From Saccoglossus kowalevskii (Eukaryota > Hemichordata > Enteropneusta > Harrimaniidae): 64,000 nucleotides of DNA. The stretch spans positions 1-64,000 of the forward strand of contig NW_003132772.1 of NCBI RefSeq assembly GCF_000003605.2. Reading direction: 5' to 3'. Under the pieces are notes generated by a model. That model did no database searches. It saw only the letters and a list, made by a program, of their open reading frames with translations, and was not told where the DNA came from. The position numbers were made by a program, and so were the translations under genes. Shown here piece by piece: positions 49,336 to 61,511 of this stretch (within the stretch, counting starts at the first letter, position 1; the number at the start of each line of letters is the position of its first letter).

Positions 49336-50880
49336 GTTCTGCTCAGACTCCATAGAAATACAGGGCAGTGTGGCACGTGTATTAGCATATTAGAACGTTC
49401 TGCTCAGACTCCATAGAAATACAGGGTAGAGTGGTGAATGTATTAGCATAGTTGAACGTTCTGCTCAGACTCCATAGAAATACAAGGTAGAGTGGTTCGT
49501 GTATTAGCATAGTAGAACGTTCGGCTCAGACTCCATAGAAATACAGGGTAGAGTGGTGCGTGTATTAGCATAGTAGAACGTTTAGCTCAGACTCCATAGA
49601 AATACAGGGTAGAGTGGTACGTGTATTAGCATTGTAGAACGTTCTGCTCAGACTCCGTAGAAATACAGGGTAGAGTGGTGCGTGTATTAGCATAGTAGAA
49701 CGTTCTGCTCAGACTCCATGGAAATACAGGGTAGAGTGGTACGTGTATTAGCATAGTAGAACGTTCTGCTCAGACTCCATAGAAATACAGGGTAGAGTGG
49801 TGCATGTATTAGCATAGTAGAACGTTCTGCTCAGACTCCATGGAAATACAGGGTAGAGTGGTACGTGTATTAGCATAGTAGAACGTTCTGGTCAGACTCC
49901 ATAGAAATACAGGGTAGAGTGGTGCGTGTATTAGCATAGTAGAATGTTCTGCTCAGACTCCATATAAATACAGGGAAGAGTGGTGCGTGTATTAGCATAG
50001 TAGAACGTTCTGCTCAGACTCCATGGAAATACAGAGTAGAGTGGTACGTGTATTAGCATAGTAGAACGTTCTGCTCAGACTCCTTAGAAATACAGGGTAG
50101 AGTGGTGCGTGTATTAGCATAGTAGAACGTTCTGCTCAGACTCCATAGAAATACAGGGTAGAGTGGTGCGTGTATTAGCATAGTAGAACGTTCTGCTCAG
50201 ACTCCCTAGAAATACAGGGTAGAGTGATGCGTGTATTATCATAGTAGAACGTTCTGCTCAGACTCCGTAGAAATACAGGGAAGAGTGATGCGTGTATTAG
50301 CATAGTAGAACGTTCAGCTCAGACTCCATAGAAATACAGGGTAGAGTGGTGCATGTATTAGCATAGTAGAACGTTCTGCTCAGACTCCATGGAAATACAG
50401 GGTAGAGTGGTACGTGTATTAGCATAGTAGAACGTTCTGGTCAGACTCCATAGAAATACAGGGTAGAGTGGTGCGTGTATTAGCATAGTAGAATGTTCTG
50501 CTCAGACTCCATATAATTACAGGGAAGAGTGGTGCGTGTATTAGCATAGTAGAACGTTCTGCTCAGACTCCATGGAAATACAGAGTAGAGTGGTACGTGT
50601 ATTAGCATAGTAGAACGTTCTGCTCAGACTCCTTAGAAATGCAGGGTAGAGTGGTGCGTGTATTAGCATAGTAGAACGTTCTGCTCAGACTCCATAGAAA
50701 TACAGGGTAGAGTGGTGCGTGTATAAGCATAGTAGAACGTTCTGCTCAGACTCCCTAGAAATACAGGGTAGAGTGATGCGTGTATTATCATAGTAGAACG
50801 TTCTGCTCAGACTCCGTAGAAATACAGGGAAGAGTGATGCGTGTATTAACATAGTAGAACGTTCAGCTCAGACTCCATAG
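49336..50880. repeat. Composite of two 42-43 kb copies plus a 9-mer duplication
   Basis: The left part matches 43.12-43.47 kb at 6,222 bp and the right part matches 42.28-43.01 kb at 7,320 bp. The switch falls near 49600-49690, where both parents carry gcattgtag and ccgtag. 49790-50330 is then repeated at 50339-50880, 549 bp (9 monomers) on: gtgcatg 49801/50350, gaagagtgatg 50281/50830. The second copy has private changes such as catataattac, gaaatgcag and tataagc. Confidence 0.9.
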
Positions 50881-51440
50881 AAATACAGGGTAGAGTGGTA
50901 CGTGTATTAGCATAGTAGAACGTTCTGCTCAGACTCCATAGAAATACAGGGTAGAGTGGTGCGTGTATTAGCATAGTAGAACGTTCTGCTCAGACTCCAT
51001 AGAAATACAGGGCAGTGTGGCACGTGTATTAGCATATTAGAACGTTCTGCTCAGACTCCATAGAAATACAGGGTAGAGTGGTGAATGTATTAGCATAGTT
51101 GAACGTTCTGCTCAGACTCCATAGAAATACAGGGTAGAGTGGTTCGTGTATTAGCATAGTAGAACGTTCGGCTCAGACTCCATAGAAATACAGGGTAGAG
51201 TGGTGCGTGTATTAGCATAGTAGAACGTTCTGCTATGACTCCATAGAAATACAGGGTAGAGTGGTACGTGTATTAACATAGTAGAACGTTCTGCTCAGAC
51301 TCCATAGAAATACAGGGTAGAATGGTGCGTGTATTAGCATAGTAGAACGTTCTGCTCAGACTCCATATAAATACAGGGTAGAATGGTGCGTGTATTAGCA
51401 TAGTAGAACGTTCTGGTCAGACTCCATAGAAATACAGGGT
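50740..51440. repeat. Copy of 12.89-13.60 kb
   Basis: Begins with ccctag, gagtgatgcg, tattatcat and runs through gttcagctc, gggcagtgtgg, gtgaatg with gttgaac, gttcg with cggctc, ctgctatgact (51230), tattaacat, gaatgg, catataaatac and ctggtcag. The offset to the left copy is 37,839 bp at two markers. It overlaps the second 9-mer unit above, so this block was already present when the 9-mer duplicated or was its source. Confidence 0.86.
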
Positions 51441-53160
51441 AGAGTGGTGCGTGTATTAGCATAGTAGAACGTTCTGCTCAGACTCCATGGAAATACAGGG
51501 TAGAGTGGTACGTGTATTAGCAAAGTAGAACGTTCTGCTCAGACTCCATAGAAATACAGGGTAGAGTGGTGCATGTATTAGCATAGTAGAACGTTCTGCT
51601 CAGACTCCATGGAAATACAGGGTAGAGTGGTACGTGTATTAGCATAGTAGAACGTTCTGGTCAGACTCCATAGAAATACAGGGTAGAGTGGTACGTGTAT
51701 TAGCATAGTAGAACGTTCTGCTCAGACTCCATAGAAATACAGGGTAGAATGGTGCGTGTATTAGCATAGTAGAACGTTCTGCTCAGACTCCATGGAAATA
51801 CGGGTAGAGTGGTGCGTGTATTAGCATAGTAGAACGTTCTGCTCAAACTCCATAGAAATACAGGGTAGAGTGGTGCGTGTATTAGCAGAGTAGAACGTTC
51901 TGCTCAGACTCCATAGAAATACCAGGTGGAGTGGTACGTGTATTAGCATAGTAGAACGTTCTGCCCAGACTCCATAGAAATACAGGGTAGAGTGGTGCGT
52001 GTATTAGCATAGTAGAACGTTCTGCTCAGACTTCATAGAAATACAGGGTAGAGTGGTGCGTGTATTAGCATAGTAGAACGTTCTGCTCAGACTCCATAGA
52101 AATACAGGGTAGAGTGGTGCGTGTATTAGCATAGTAGAACGTTCTGCTCAGACTCCATAGAAATACAGGGTAGAGTGGTGCGTGTATTAGCATAGCAGAA
52201 CATTCTGCTCAGACTCCATAGAAATACAGGGTAGAGTGGTGCGTGTGTTAGCAACGTAGAACGTTCTGCTCAGACTTCATGGAAATACAGGGTAGAGTGG
52301 TACGTGTACTAGCATTGTAGAACGTTCTGCTCAGACTCCATAGATATACAGGGTAGAGTGGCACGTGTATTAGCATAGTAGAAAGTTCTGCTCAGACTCC
52401 ATAGAAATACAGGGTAGAGTGGTGCGTGTATTAGCATAGTAGAACGTTCTGCTCAGACTCCATAGAAATACAGGGTAGAGTGGTGCGTGTATTAGCATAG
52501 TAGAACATTCTGCTCAGACTCCATAGAAATACAGGGTAGAGTGGTGCGTGTGTTAGCATAGTAGAACGTTCTGCTCAGACTTCATGGAAATACAGGGTAG
52601 AGTGGTACGTGTACTAGCATTGTAGAACGTTCTGCTCAGACTCCATAGAAATACAGGGTAGAGTGGCACGTGTATTAGCATAGTAGAAAGTTCTGCTCAG
52701 ACTCCATAGAAATACAGGGTAGAGTGGTGCGTGTATTAGCATAGTAGAACGTTCTGCTCAGACTCCATAGAAATACAGGGTAGAGTGGTGCGTGTATTAG
52801 CATAGTAGAACGTTCTGCCCAGACTCCATAGAAATACAGGGTAGAGTGGTGCGTGTATTAGCATAGCAGAACATTCTGCTCAGACTCCATAGAAATACAG
52901 GGTAGAGTGGTGCGTGTGTTAGCAACGTAGAACGTTCTGCTCAGACTTCATGGAAATACAGGGTAGAGTGGTACGTGTACTAGCATTGTAGAACGTTCTG
53001 CTCAGACTCCATAGATATACAGGGTAGAGTGGCACGTGTATTAGCATAGTAGAAAGTTCTGCTCAGACTCCATAGAAATACAGGGTAGAGTGGTGCGTGT
53101 ATTAGCATAGTAGAACGTTCTGCTCAGACTCCATAGAAAGACAGGGTAGAGTGGTACGTG
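51441..53160. repeat. gaacattc / gtgtgttag modules at 5+6 monomer steps
   Basis: 51441-52100 holds ccatgg, gtgcatg, ctggtcag, a 60-bp ccatggaaatacggg unit with ctcaaactcc, gcagag, ggtggag, gcccag. Then the module gaacattc, gtgtgttag, gacttcatgg, gtactagcattg, gcacg with gaaag appears three times; cattc is at 52201, 52506 and 52872 (305 and 366 bp, or 5 and 6 monomers). Copies 1 and 3 share gcatagcag, gcaacg and catagatatac; copy 2 has none of these. Confidence 0.87.
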
Positions 53161-54420
53161 TATTAGCGTAGTAGAACGTTCTGCTCAGACTCCATAGAAA
53201 TACAGGGTAGAGTGGTACGTGTATTAGCATAGTAGAACGTTCTGCTCAGACTCCATAGAAATACAGGGTAGAGTGGTGCGTGTATTAGCATTGTAGAACG
53301 TTCTGCTCAGACTCCATAGAAATACAGGGTAGAGTGGTGCGTGTATTAGCATAGTAGAACGTTCTGCTCAGACTCCCTAGAAATACAGGGTAGAGTGGTG
53401 CGTGTATTAGCATAGTAGAACGTTCTGCTCAGACTCCCTAGAAATACAGGGTAGAGTGGGGCGTGTATTAGCATAGTAGAACGTTCTGCTCAGACTCCAT
53501 GGAAATACAGGGTAGAGTGGTACGTGTATTAGCATAGTAGAACGTTCTGCTCAGACTCCATGGAAATACAGGGTATAGTGGTACGTGTATTAGCATAGTA
53601 GAACGTTCTGCTCAGACTCCATAGAAATACAGGGTAGAGTGGTGCGTGTGTTAGCATAGTAGAACGTTCTGCTCAAACTCCATAGAAATACAGGTTAGAG
53701 TGGTGCGTGTATTAGCATAGTAGAACGTTCTGCTCAGACTCCATAGAAATACAGGGTAGAGTGGTACGTGTATTAGCGTAGTAGAACGTTCTGCTCAGAC
53801 TTCATAGAAATACAGGCTAGAGTGGTACGTGTATTAGCATAGTAGAACGTTCTGCTCAGACTCCATAGAAATACAGGGTAGAGTGGTGCGTCGTATTAGC
53901 ATAGTAGAACGTTCTGCTCAGACTGCATAGAAATACAGGGTAGAGTGGTGCGTCGTATTAGCATAGTAGAACGTTCTGCTCAGACTCCATAGAAATACAG
54001 GGTAGTGTGGTGCGTCGTATTAGCATAGTAGCACGTTCTGCTCAGACTCCATAGAAATACAGGGTAGAGTGGTGCGTCGTATTAGCATTGTAGAACGTTC
54101 TGCTCAGACTCCATGGAAATACAGAGTAGAGTGGTACGTGTATTAGCATAGTAGAACGTTCTGCTCGGACTCCTTAGAAATACAGGGTAGAGTGGTGCGT
54201 GTATTAGCATAGTAGAACGTTCTGCTCAGACTCCATAGAAATACAGGGTAGAGTGGTGCGTGTATTAGTATAGTAGAACGTTCTGCTCAGACTCCCTAGA
54301 AATACAGGGTAGAGTGGTGCGTGTATTAGCATAGTAGAACGTTCTGCTCAGACTCCCTAGAAATACAGGGTAGAGTGGTGCGTGTATTAGCATAGTAGAA
54401 CGTTTTGCTCAGACTCCCTA
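53161..54420. repeat. Join of the gtggggcg block to a 62-bp cluster
   Basis: To about 53555 this is the 24.3-kb block copy (gcattgtag, ccctag twice, gtggggcg, ccatgg). 53761-54080 (gcgtag with gacttcat and aggctag, then four gtcgtatt units) matches 58400-58720 at 4,639 bp (acaggctag 53812/58451). From 54090, attgtag, ccatgg with gagtag, ctcggactccttag match 2160-2490. Three unrelated blocks thus meet within 700 bp. Confidence 0.83.
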
Positions 54421-55670
54421 GAAATACAGGGTAGAGTGTTTCGTGTATTAGCATAGTAGAACGTTCTGCTCAGACTCCTTAGAAATACAGGGAAGACTGG
54501 TGCGTGTATTAGCATAGTAGAACGTTCTGCACAGACTCCCTAGAAATACAGGGTAGAGTGGTGCGTGTATTAGCATAGTAGAACGTTCTGCTCAGACTCC
54601 ATAGAAATACGGGGTAGAGTGGTTCGTGTATTAGCATAGTAGAACGTTCGGCTCAGACTCCATAGAAATACAGGGTAGAGTGGTGCGTGTATTAGCATAG
54701 TAGAACGTTCTGCTCAGACTCCATAGAAATACAGGGTAGAGTGGTACGTGTATTAGCATAGTAGAACGTTCTGCTCAGACTCCATAGAAATACAGGGTAG
54801 AGTGGTACGTGTATTAGCATAGTAGAATGTTCTGCTCAGACTCCGTAGAAATACAGGGTAGAGTGGTGCGTGTATTAGCATAGTAGAACGTTCTGCTCAG
54901 ACTCCATGGAAATACAGGGTAGAGTGGTACGTGTATTAGCATAGTAGAACGTTCTGCTCAGACTCCATAGAAATACAGGGTAGAGTGGTGCATGTATTAG
55001 CATAGTAGAACGTTCTGCTCAGACTCCATGGAAATACAGGGTAGAGTGGTACGTGTATTAGCATAGTAGAACGTTCTGCTCAGATTCCATAGAAATACAG
55101 GGTAGAGTGGTGTGTGTATTAGCATTGTAGAATGTTCTGCTCAGACTCCATAGAAATACAGGGTAGAGTGGTACGTGTATTAGCATAGTAGAACGTTCTG
55201 CTCAGACTCCATAGAAATACAGGGTAGAGTGGTGCGGGTATTAGCATAGTAGAACGTTCTGCTCAGACTCCATAGAAATACAGGGTAGAGTGATGCGTGT
55301 ATTAGCATAGTAGAACGTTCTGCTCAGACTCCCTAGAAATACAGGGTAGAGTGGTGCATGTATTAGCATAGTAGAACGTTCTGCTCAGACTTCATAGAAA
55401 TACAGGGTAGAGTGGTACGTGTATTAGCATAGTAGAACGTTCTGCTCAGACTCCATAGAAATACAGGGTAGAGTGGCACGTGTATTAGCATAGTAGAACT
55501 TTCTGCTCAGACTCCATAGAAATACAGGGTAGAGTGGTGCGTGTATTAGCATAGTAGAACGTTCTGCTCAGACACCATAGAAATACAGGGTAGAGTGGTA
55601 CGTGTATTAGCGTATTAGAACGTTCTGCTCAGACTTCATAGAAATACAGGGTAGAGTGGTACGTGTATTA
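54421..55670. repeat. Satellite array, mixed short runs
   Basis: 54421-54600 has gtgtttcg, ccttag with aagactgg, gcacag (as at 16.2, 19.4 and 21.95 kb). gttcg with cggctc follows near 54620 without the usual gttgaac monomer before it. 54720-55150 holds gaatgttc, ccgtag, ccatgg, gtgcatg, ctcagattcc, gtgtgtg with attgtag. 55380-55670 has gacttcat, gcacg with gaacttt, gacaccat, gcgtattag. No long duplicate was found for the whole stretch. Confidence 0.7.
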
Positions 55671-57740
55671 GCATAGTAGAACGTTCTGCTCAGAGTCCAT
55701 AGAAATACAGGGTAGAGTGGTGCGTGTATTTGCATAGTAGAAAGTTCTGCTCAGACTCCATAGAAATACAGGGTAGAGTGGTGCGTGTATTAGCATAGTA
55801 GAACGTTCTGCTCAGACTCCATAGAAATACAAGGTAGAGTGGTACGTGTATTAGCGTAGTAGAACGTTCTGCTCAGACTCCATAGAAATACAGGGTAGAG
55901 TGTTGCGTGTATTAGCATAGTAGAACGTTCTGCTCAGACTCCATAGAAATACAGGGTAGAGTGGTGCGTGTATTAGCATAGTAGAACGTTCTGCTCAGAC
56001 TCCCTAGAAATACAGGGTAGAGTGGTGCATGTATTAGCATAGTAGAACGTTCTGCTCAGACTCCATAGAAATACAGGGTAGAGTGGTTCGTGTATTACCA
56101 TAGTAGAACGTTGTGCTCAGACTCCATAGAAATACAGGGAAGACTGGTGCGTGTATTAGCATAGTAGAACGTTCTGCTCAGACTCCCTAGAAATACAGGG
56201 TAGAGTGGTGCGTGTATTAGCATAGTAGAACGTTCTGCTCAGACTCCATAGAAATACAGGGAAGAGTGGTGCGGGTATTAGCATAGTAGAACGTTCTGCT
56301 CAGACTCCATAGAAATACAGGGTAGAGTGGTGCGTGTATTAGCATAGTAGAACGTTCTGCTCAGACTCCCTAGAAATACAGGGTAGAGTGGTGCGTGTAT
56401 TAGCATAGTAGAACGTTCTGCTCAGACTCCCTAGAAATACAGGGTAGAGTGGTTCGTGTATTAGCATAGTAGAACGTTCTGCTCAGACTCCATAGAAATA
56501 CAGGGAAGACTGGTGCGTGTATTAGCATAGTAGAACGTTCTGCTCAGACTCCCTAGAAATACAGGGTAGAGTGGTTCGTGTATTACCATAGTAGAACGTT
56601 CTGCTCAGACTCCATAGAAATACAGGGAAGAGTGGTGCGTGTATTAGCATAGTAGAACGTTCTGCTCAGACTCCCTAGAAATACAGGGTAGAGTGGTGCG
56701 TGTATTAGCATAGTAGAACGTTCTGCTCAGACTCCATAGAAATACAGGGTAGAGTGGTACGTGTATTAGCATAGTAGAATGTTCTGCTCAGACTCCGTAG
56801 AAATACAGGGTAGAGTGGTGCGTGTATTAGCATAGTAGAACGTTCTGCTCAGACTCCATAGAAATACAAGGTAGAGTGGTACGTGTATTAGCGTAGTAGA
56901 ACGTTCTGCTCAGACTCCATAGAAATACAGGGTAGAGTGTTGCGTGTATTAGCATAGTAGAACGTTCTGCTCAGACTCCATAGAAATACAGGGTAGAGTG
57001 GTGCGTGTATTAGCATAGTAGAACGTTCTGCTCAGACTCCCTAGAAATACAGGGTAGAGTGGTGCATGTATTAGCATAGTAGAACGTTCTGCTCAGACTC
57101 CCTAGAAATACAGGGTAGAGTGGTTCGTGTATTACCATAGTAGAACGTTCTGCTCAGACTCCATAGAAATACAGGGAAGACTGGTGCGTGTATTGGCATA
57201 GTAGAACGTTCTTCTCAGACTCCCTAGAAATACAGGGTAGAGTGGTGCGTGTATTAGCATAGTAGAACGTTCTGCTCAGACTCCATAGAAATACAGGGAA
57301 GAGTGGTACGTGTATTAGCGTAGTAGAACGTTCTGCTCAGACTCCATAGAAATACAGGGTAGAGTGTTGCGTGTAATAGCATAGTAGAACGTTCTGCTCA
57401 GACTCCATAGAAATACAGGGTAGAGTGGTGCGTGTATTAGCATAGTAGAACGTTCTGCTCAGACTCCCTAGAAATACAGGGTAGAGTGGTGCATGTATTA
57501 GCATAGTAGAACGTTCTGCTCAGACTCCCTAGAAATACAGGGTAGAGTGGTTCGTGTATTACCATAGTAGAACGTTCTGCTCAGACTCCATAGAAATACA
57601 GGGAAGAGTGGTGCGTGTATTAGCATAGTAGAACGTTCTGCTCAGACTCCCTAGAAATACAGGGTAGAGTGGTGCGTGTATTAGCATAGTAGAACGTTCT
57701 GCTCAGACTCCATAGAAATACAGGGAAGAGTGGTGCGGGT
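55671..57740. repeat. Copy of 29.54-30.54 kb with 17-mer and 7-mer steps
   Basis: The gtacg unit with gcgtag occurs at 55842, 56879 and 57306, steps of 1,037 bp (17 monomers) and 427 bp (7 monomers). Each is followed by gttgcg, gtgcg, ccctag, gtgcatg, gttcgtgtattacc, gaaga(c/g)tgg, ccctag. Copies 1 and 2 are preceded by acaaggtag (55829/56866), copy 3 by gggaagag. The first copy aligns with 29.54-30.54 kb at 26,131 bp. Confidence 0.87.
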
Positions 57741-59316
57741 ATTAGCATAGTAGAACGTTCTGCTCAGACTCCATAGAAATACAGGGTAGAGTGGTGCGTG
57801 TATTAGCATAGTTGAACGTTCTGCTCAGACTCCATAGAAATACAGGGTAGAGTGGTGAGTGTATTAGCATAGTAGAACGTTCTGCTCAGACTCCATAGAA
57901 ATACAGGGTAGAGTGGTACGTGTATTAGCGTAGTAGAACGTTCTGCTCAGACTTCATAGAAATACAGGGTAGAGTGGTACGTGTATTAGCATAGTAGAAC
58001 GTTCTGCTCAGAGTCCATAGAAATACAGGGTAGAGTGGTGCGTGTATTAGCATAGTAGAACGTTCTGCTCAGACTCCATAGAAATACAGGGTAGAGTGTT
58101 GCGTGTATTAGCATAGTAGAACGTTCTGCTCAGACTCCATAGAAATACAGGGTAGAGTGGTACGTGTATTAGCATAGTAGAACGTTCTGCTCAGACTCCA
58201 TAGAAATACAGGGTAGAGTGGTACGTGTATTAGCATAGTAGAACGTTTGCTCAGACTCCATAGAAATACAGGGTAGAGTGGCACGTGTATTAGCATAGTA
58301 GAACTTTCTGCTCAGACTCCATAGAAATACAGGTTAGAGTGGTGCGTGTATTAGCATAGTAGAACGTTCTGCTCAGACTCCATAGAAATACAGGGTAGAG
58401 TGGTACGTGTATTAGCGTAGTAGAACGTTCTGCTCAGACTTCATAGAAATACAGGCTAGAGTGGTACGTGTATTAGCATAGTAGAACGTTCTGCTCAGAC
58501 TCCATAGAAATACAGGGTAGAGTGGTGCGTCGTATTAGCATAGTAGAACGTTCTGCTCAGACTGCATAGAAATACAGGGTAGAGTGGTGCGTCGTATTAG
58601 CATAGTAGAACGTTCTGCTCAGACTCCATAGAAATACAGGGTAGTGTGGTGCGTCGTATTAGCATAGTAGCACGTTCTGCTCAGACTCCATAGAAATACA
58701 GGGTAGAGTGGTGCGTCGTATTAGCATAGTAGAATGTTCTGCTCAGACTCCATAGAAATACAGGGTAGAGTGGTGCGTGTATTAGCATAGTAGAACGTTC
58801 TGCTCAGACTCCATAGAAATACAGGGTAGAGTGGTGCGTGTATTAGCATAGTAGAACGTTCTGCTCAGACTCCATAGAAATACAGGATAGAGTGTTGCGT
58901 GTATTAGCATAGTAGAACGTTCTGCTCAGACTCCATAGAAATACAGGGTAGAGTGGTACGTGTATTAGCATAGTAGAACGTTCTGCTCAGACTCCATAGA
59001 AATACAGGGTAGAGTGGTACGTGTATTAGCATAGTAGAACGTTTGCTCAGACTCCATAGAAATACAGGGTAGAGTGGCACGTGTATTAGCATAGTAGAAC
59101 TTTCTGCTCAGACTCCATAGAAATACAGGTTAGAGTGGTGCGTGTATTAGCATAGTAGAACGTTCTGCTCAGACTCCATAGAAATACAGGGTAGAGTGGT
59201 ACGTGTATTAGCGTAGTAGAACGTTCTGCTCAGACTTCATAGAAATACAGGCTAGAGTGGTACGTGTATTAGCATAGTAGAACGTTCTGCTCAGACTCCA
59301 TAGAAATACAGGGTAG
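57741..59316. repeat. 13-mer step (796 bp)
   Basis: 58058-58520 recurs at 58854-59316: gttgcg, gtacg twice, the 60-bp gtttgctc unit, gcacg with gaacttt, aggttag, gcgtag with gacttcat and aggctag. The 796-bp spacing equals 13 x 61 plus four extra bases (four gtcgtatt monomers between 58529 and 58715) minus one (the gtttgctc unit), so length variants account for it exactly. 57741-58057 holds the gtgagtg and cagagtcc units shared with 29.3-29.6 kb. Confidence 0.9.
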
Positions 59317-60950
59317 AGTGGTGCGTGTATTAGCATAGTAGAACGTTCTGCTCATACTCCATAGAAATACAGGGTAGAGTGGTGCGTCGTATTAGCATAG
59401 TAGCACGTTCTGCTCATACTACATAGAAATACAGGGTAGAGTGGTGCGTCGTATTAGCATAGTAGAACGTTCTGCTCAGACTCCATAGAAATACAGGGTA
59501 GAGTGGTGCGTGTATAGCATAGTAGAACGTTCTGCTCAGACTCCATAGAAATACAGGGTAGAGTGGTGCGTGTATTAGCATAGTAGAACGTTCTGCTCAG
59601 ACTCCATAGAAATACAGGGTAGAGTGGTACGTGTATTAGCATAGTAGAACGTTCTGCTCAGACTCTATAGAAATACAGGGTAGAGTGGTGCGTGTATTAG
59701 CATAGTAGAACGTTCTGCTCAGACTCCATAGAAATACAGGGTAGAGTGGTACGTGTATTAGCGTAGTAGAACGTTCTGCTCAGACTTCATAGAAATACAG
59801 GGTAGAGTGGTACGTGCATTAGCATAGTAGAACGTTCTGCTCAGACTCCATAGAAATACAGGGTAGAGTGGTGCGTGTATTAGCATAGTAGAACGTTCTG
59901 CTCATACTCCATAGAAATACAGGGTAGAGTGGTGCGTCGTATTAGCATAGTAGCACGTTCTGCTCAGACTCCATAGAAATACAGGGTAGAGTGGTGCATG
60001 TATTAGCATAGTAGAACGTTCTGCTCAGACTCCATAGAAATACAGGGTAGAGTGGTACGTGTATTAGCATAGTAGAACGTTCTGCTCAGACTTCATAGAA
60101 ATACAGGGTAGAGTGGTACGTGTATTAGCATAGTAGAACGTTCTGCTCAGACTCCATAGAAATTCAGGGTAGAGTGGCACGTGTATTAGCATAGTAGAAC
60201 TTTCTGCTCAGACTCCATAGAAATACAGGGTAGAGTGGTGCGTGTATTAGTATAGTAGAACGTTCTGCTCAGACTCCATAGAAATACAGGGTAGAGTGGT
60301 ACGTGTATTAGCGTAGTAGAACGTTCTGCTCAGACTTCATAGAAATACAGGGTAGAGTGGTACGTGTATTAGCATAGTAGAACGTTCTGCTCAGACTCCA
60401 TAGAAATACAGGGTAGAGTGGTGCATGTATTAGCATAGTAGAACGTTCTGCTCAGACTCCATAGAAATACAGGGTAGAGTGGTACGTGTATTAGCATAGT
60501 TGAACGTTCTGCTCAGACTCCATAGAAATACAGGGTAGAGTGGTTCGTGTATTAGCATAGTAGAACGTTCGGCTCAGACTCCATAGAAATACAGGGTAGA
60601 ATGGTGCGTGTATTAGCATAGTAGAACGTTCTGCTCAGACTCCATAGAAATACAGGGTAGAGTGGTGCGTGTATTAGCATAGTAGAACGTTCTGCTCAGA
60701 CTCCATAGAAATACAGGGTAGAGTGGTGCGTGTATTAGCATAGTAGCACGTTCTGCTCATACTCCATAGAAATACAGGGTAGAGTGGTGCGTCGTATTAG
60801 CATAGTAGAACGTTCTGCTCAGACTGCATAGAAATACAGGGAAGAGTGGTGCGTCGTATTAGCATAGTAGAACGTTCTGCTCAGACTCCATAGAAATACA
60901 GGGTAGAGTGGTACGTGTATTAACATAGTAGAACGTTCTGCTCAGACTTC
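58510..60950. repeat. Second copy of the 37.27-39.71 kb block
   Basis: Matches at 21,239 bp throughout, including rare states tatagcatag, catactacat, aattcaggg and the 60-bp gtttgctc unit. Private differences are few, such as aggttag near 59130 and gtgcatg near 59997. From 59748 it also matches 1-1250, and the left-edge copy and this one share gtgcatg at the equivalent site (about 60000 and 250) where 38758 has gtgcg. Confidence 0.91.
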
Positions 60951-61511
60951 ATAGAAATACAGGGTAGAGTGGTACGTGTATTAGCATAGTAGAACGTTCT
61001 GCTCAGACTCCATAGAAATACAGGGTAGAGTGGTGCGTGTATTAGCATAGTAGAACGTTCTGCTCATACTCCATAGAAATACAGGGTAGAGTGGTGCGTC
61101 GTATTAGCATAGTAGCACGTTCTGCTCAGACTCCATAGAAATACAGGGTAGAGTGGTGCGTGTATTAGCATAGTAGAACGTTCTGCTCAGATTCCATAGA
61201 AATACAGGGTAGAGTGGTACGTGTATTAGCATAGTAGAACGTTCTGCTCAGACTTCATAGAAATACAGGGTAGAGTGGTACGTGTATTAGCATAGTAGAA
61301 CGTTCTGCTCAGACTCCATAGAAATTCAGGGTAGAGTGGCACGTGTATTAGCATAGTAGAACTTTCTGCTCAGACTCCATAGAAATACAGGGTTGAGTGG
61401 TGCGTGTATTAGTATAGTAGAACGTTCTGCTCAGACTCCATAGAAATACAGGGTAGAGTGGTGCGTGTATTAGCATAGTAGAACGTTCTGCTCAGACTCC
61501 ATAGAAATACA
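60951..61511. repeat. Linker repeating part of the preceding block
   Basis: gacttcat, gtacg, gtgcg, catactcc, gtcgtatt with gcacg, gtgcg, ctcagattcc, gacttcat, aattcaggg, gcacg with gaacttt, ggttgag, tattagtatag. This order repeats 59760-60260 about 1.16 kb upstream, so the 2.4-kb block has been partly re-duplicated before the next block starts. Confidence 0.75.

Noticed and set aside
58058-59316. 796-bp spacing as evidence for a non-satellite insertion
   Set aside because: Four 62-bp monomers and one 60-bp monomer account for 796 = 13 x 61 + 4 - 1 exactly, so no foreign sequence is needed.
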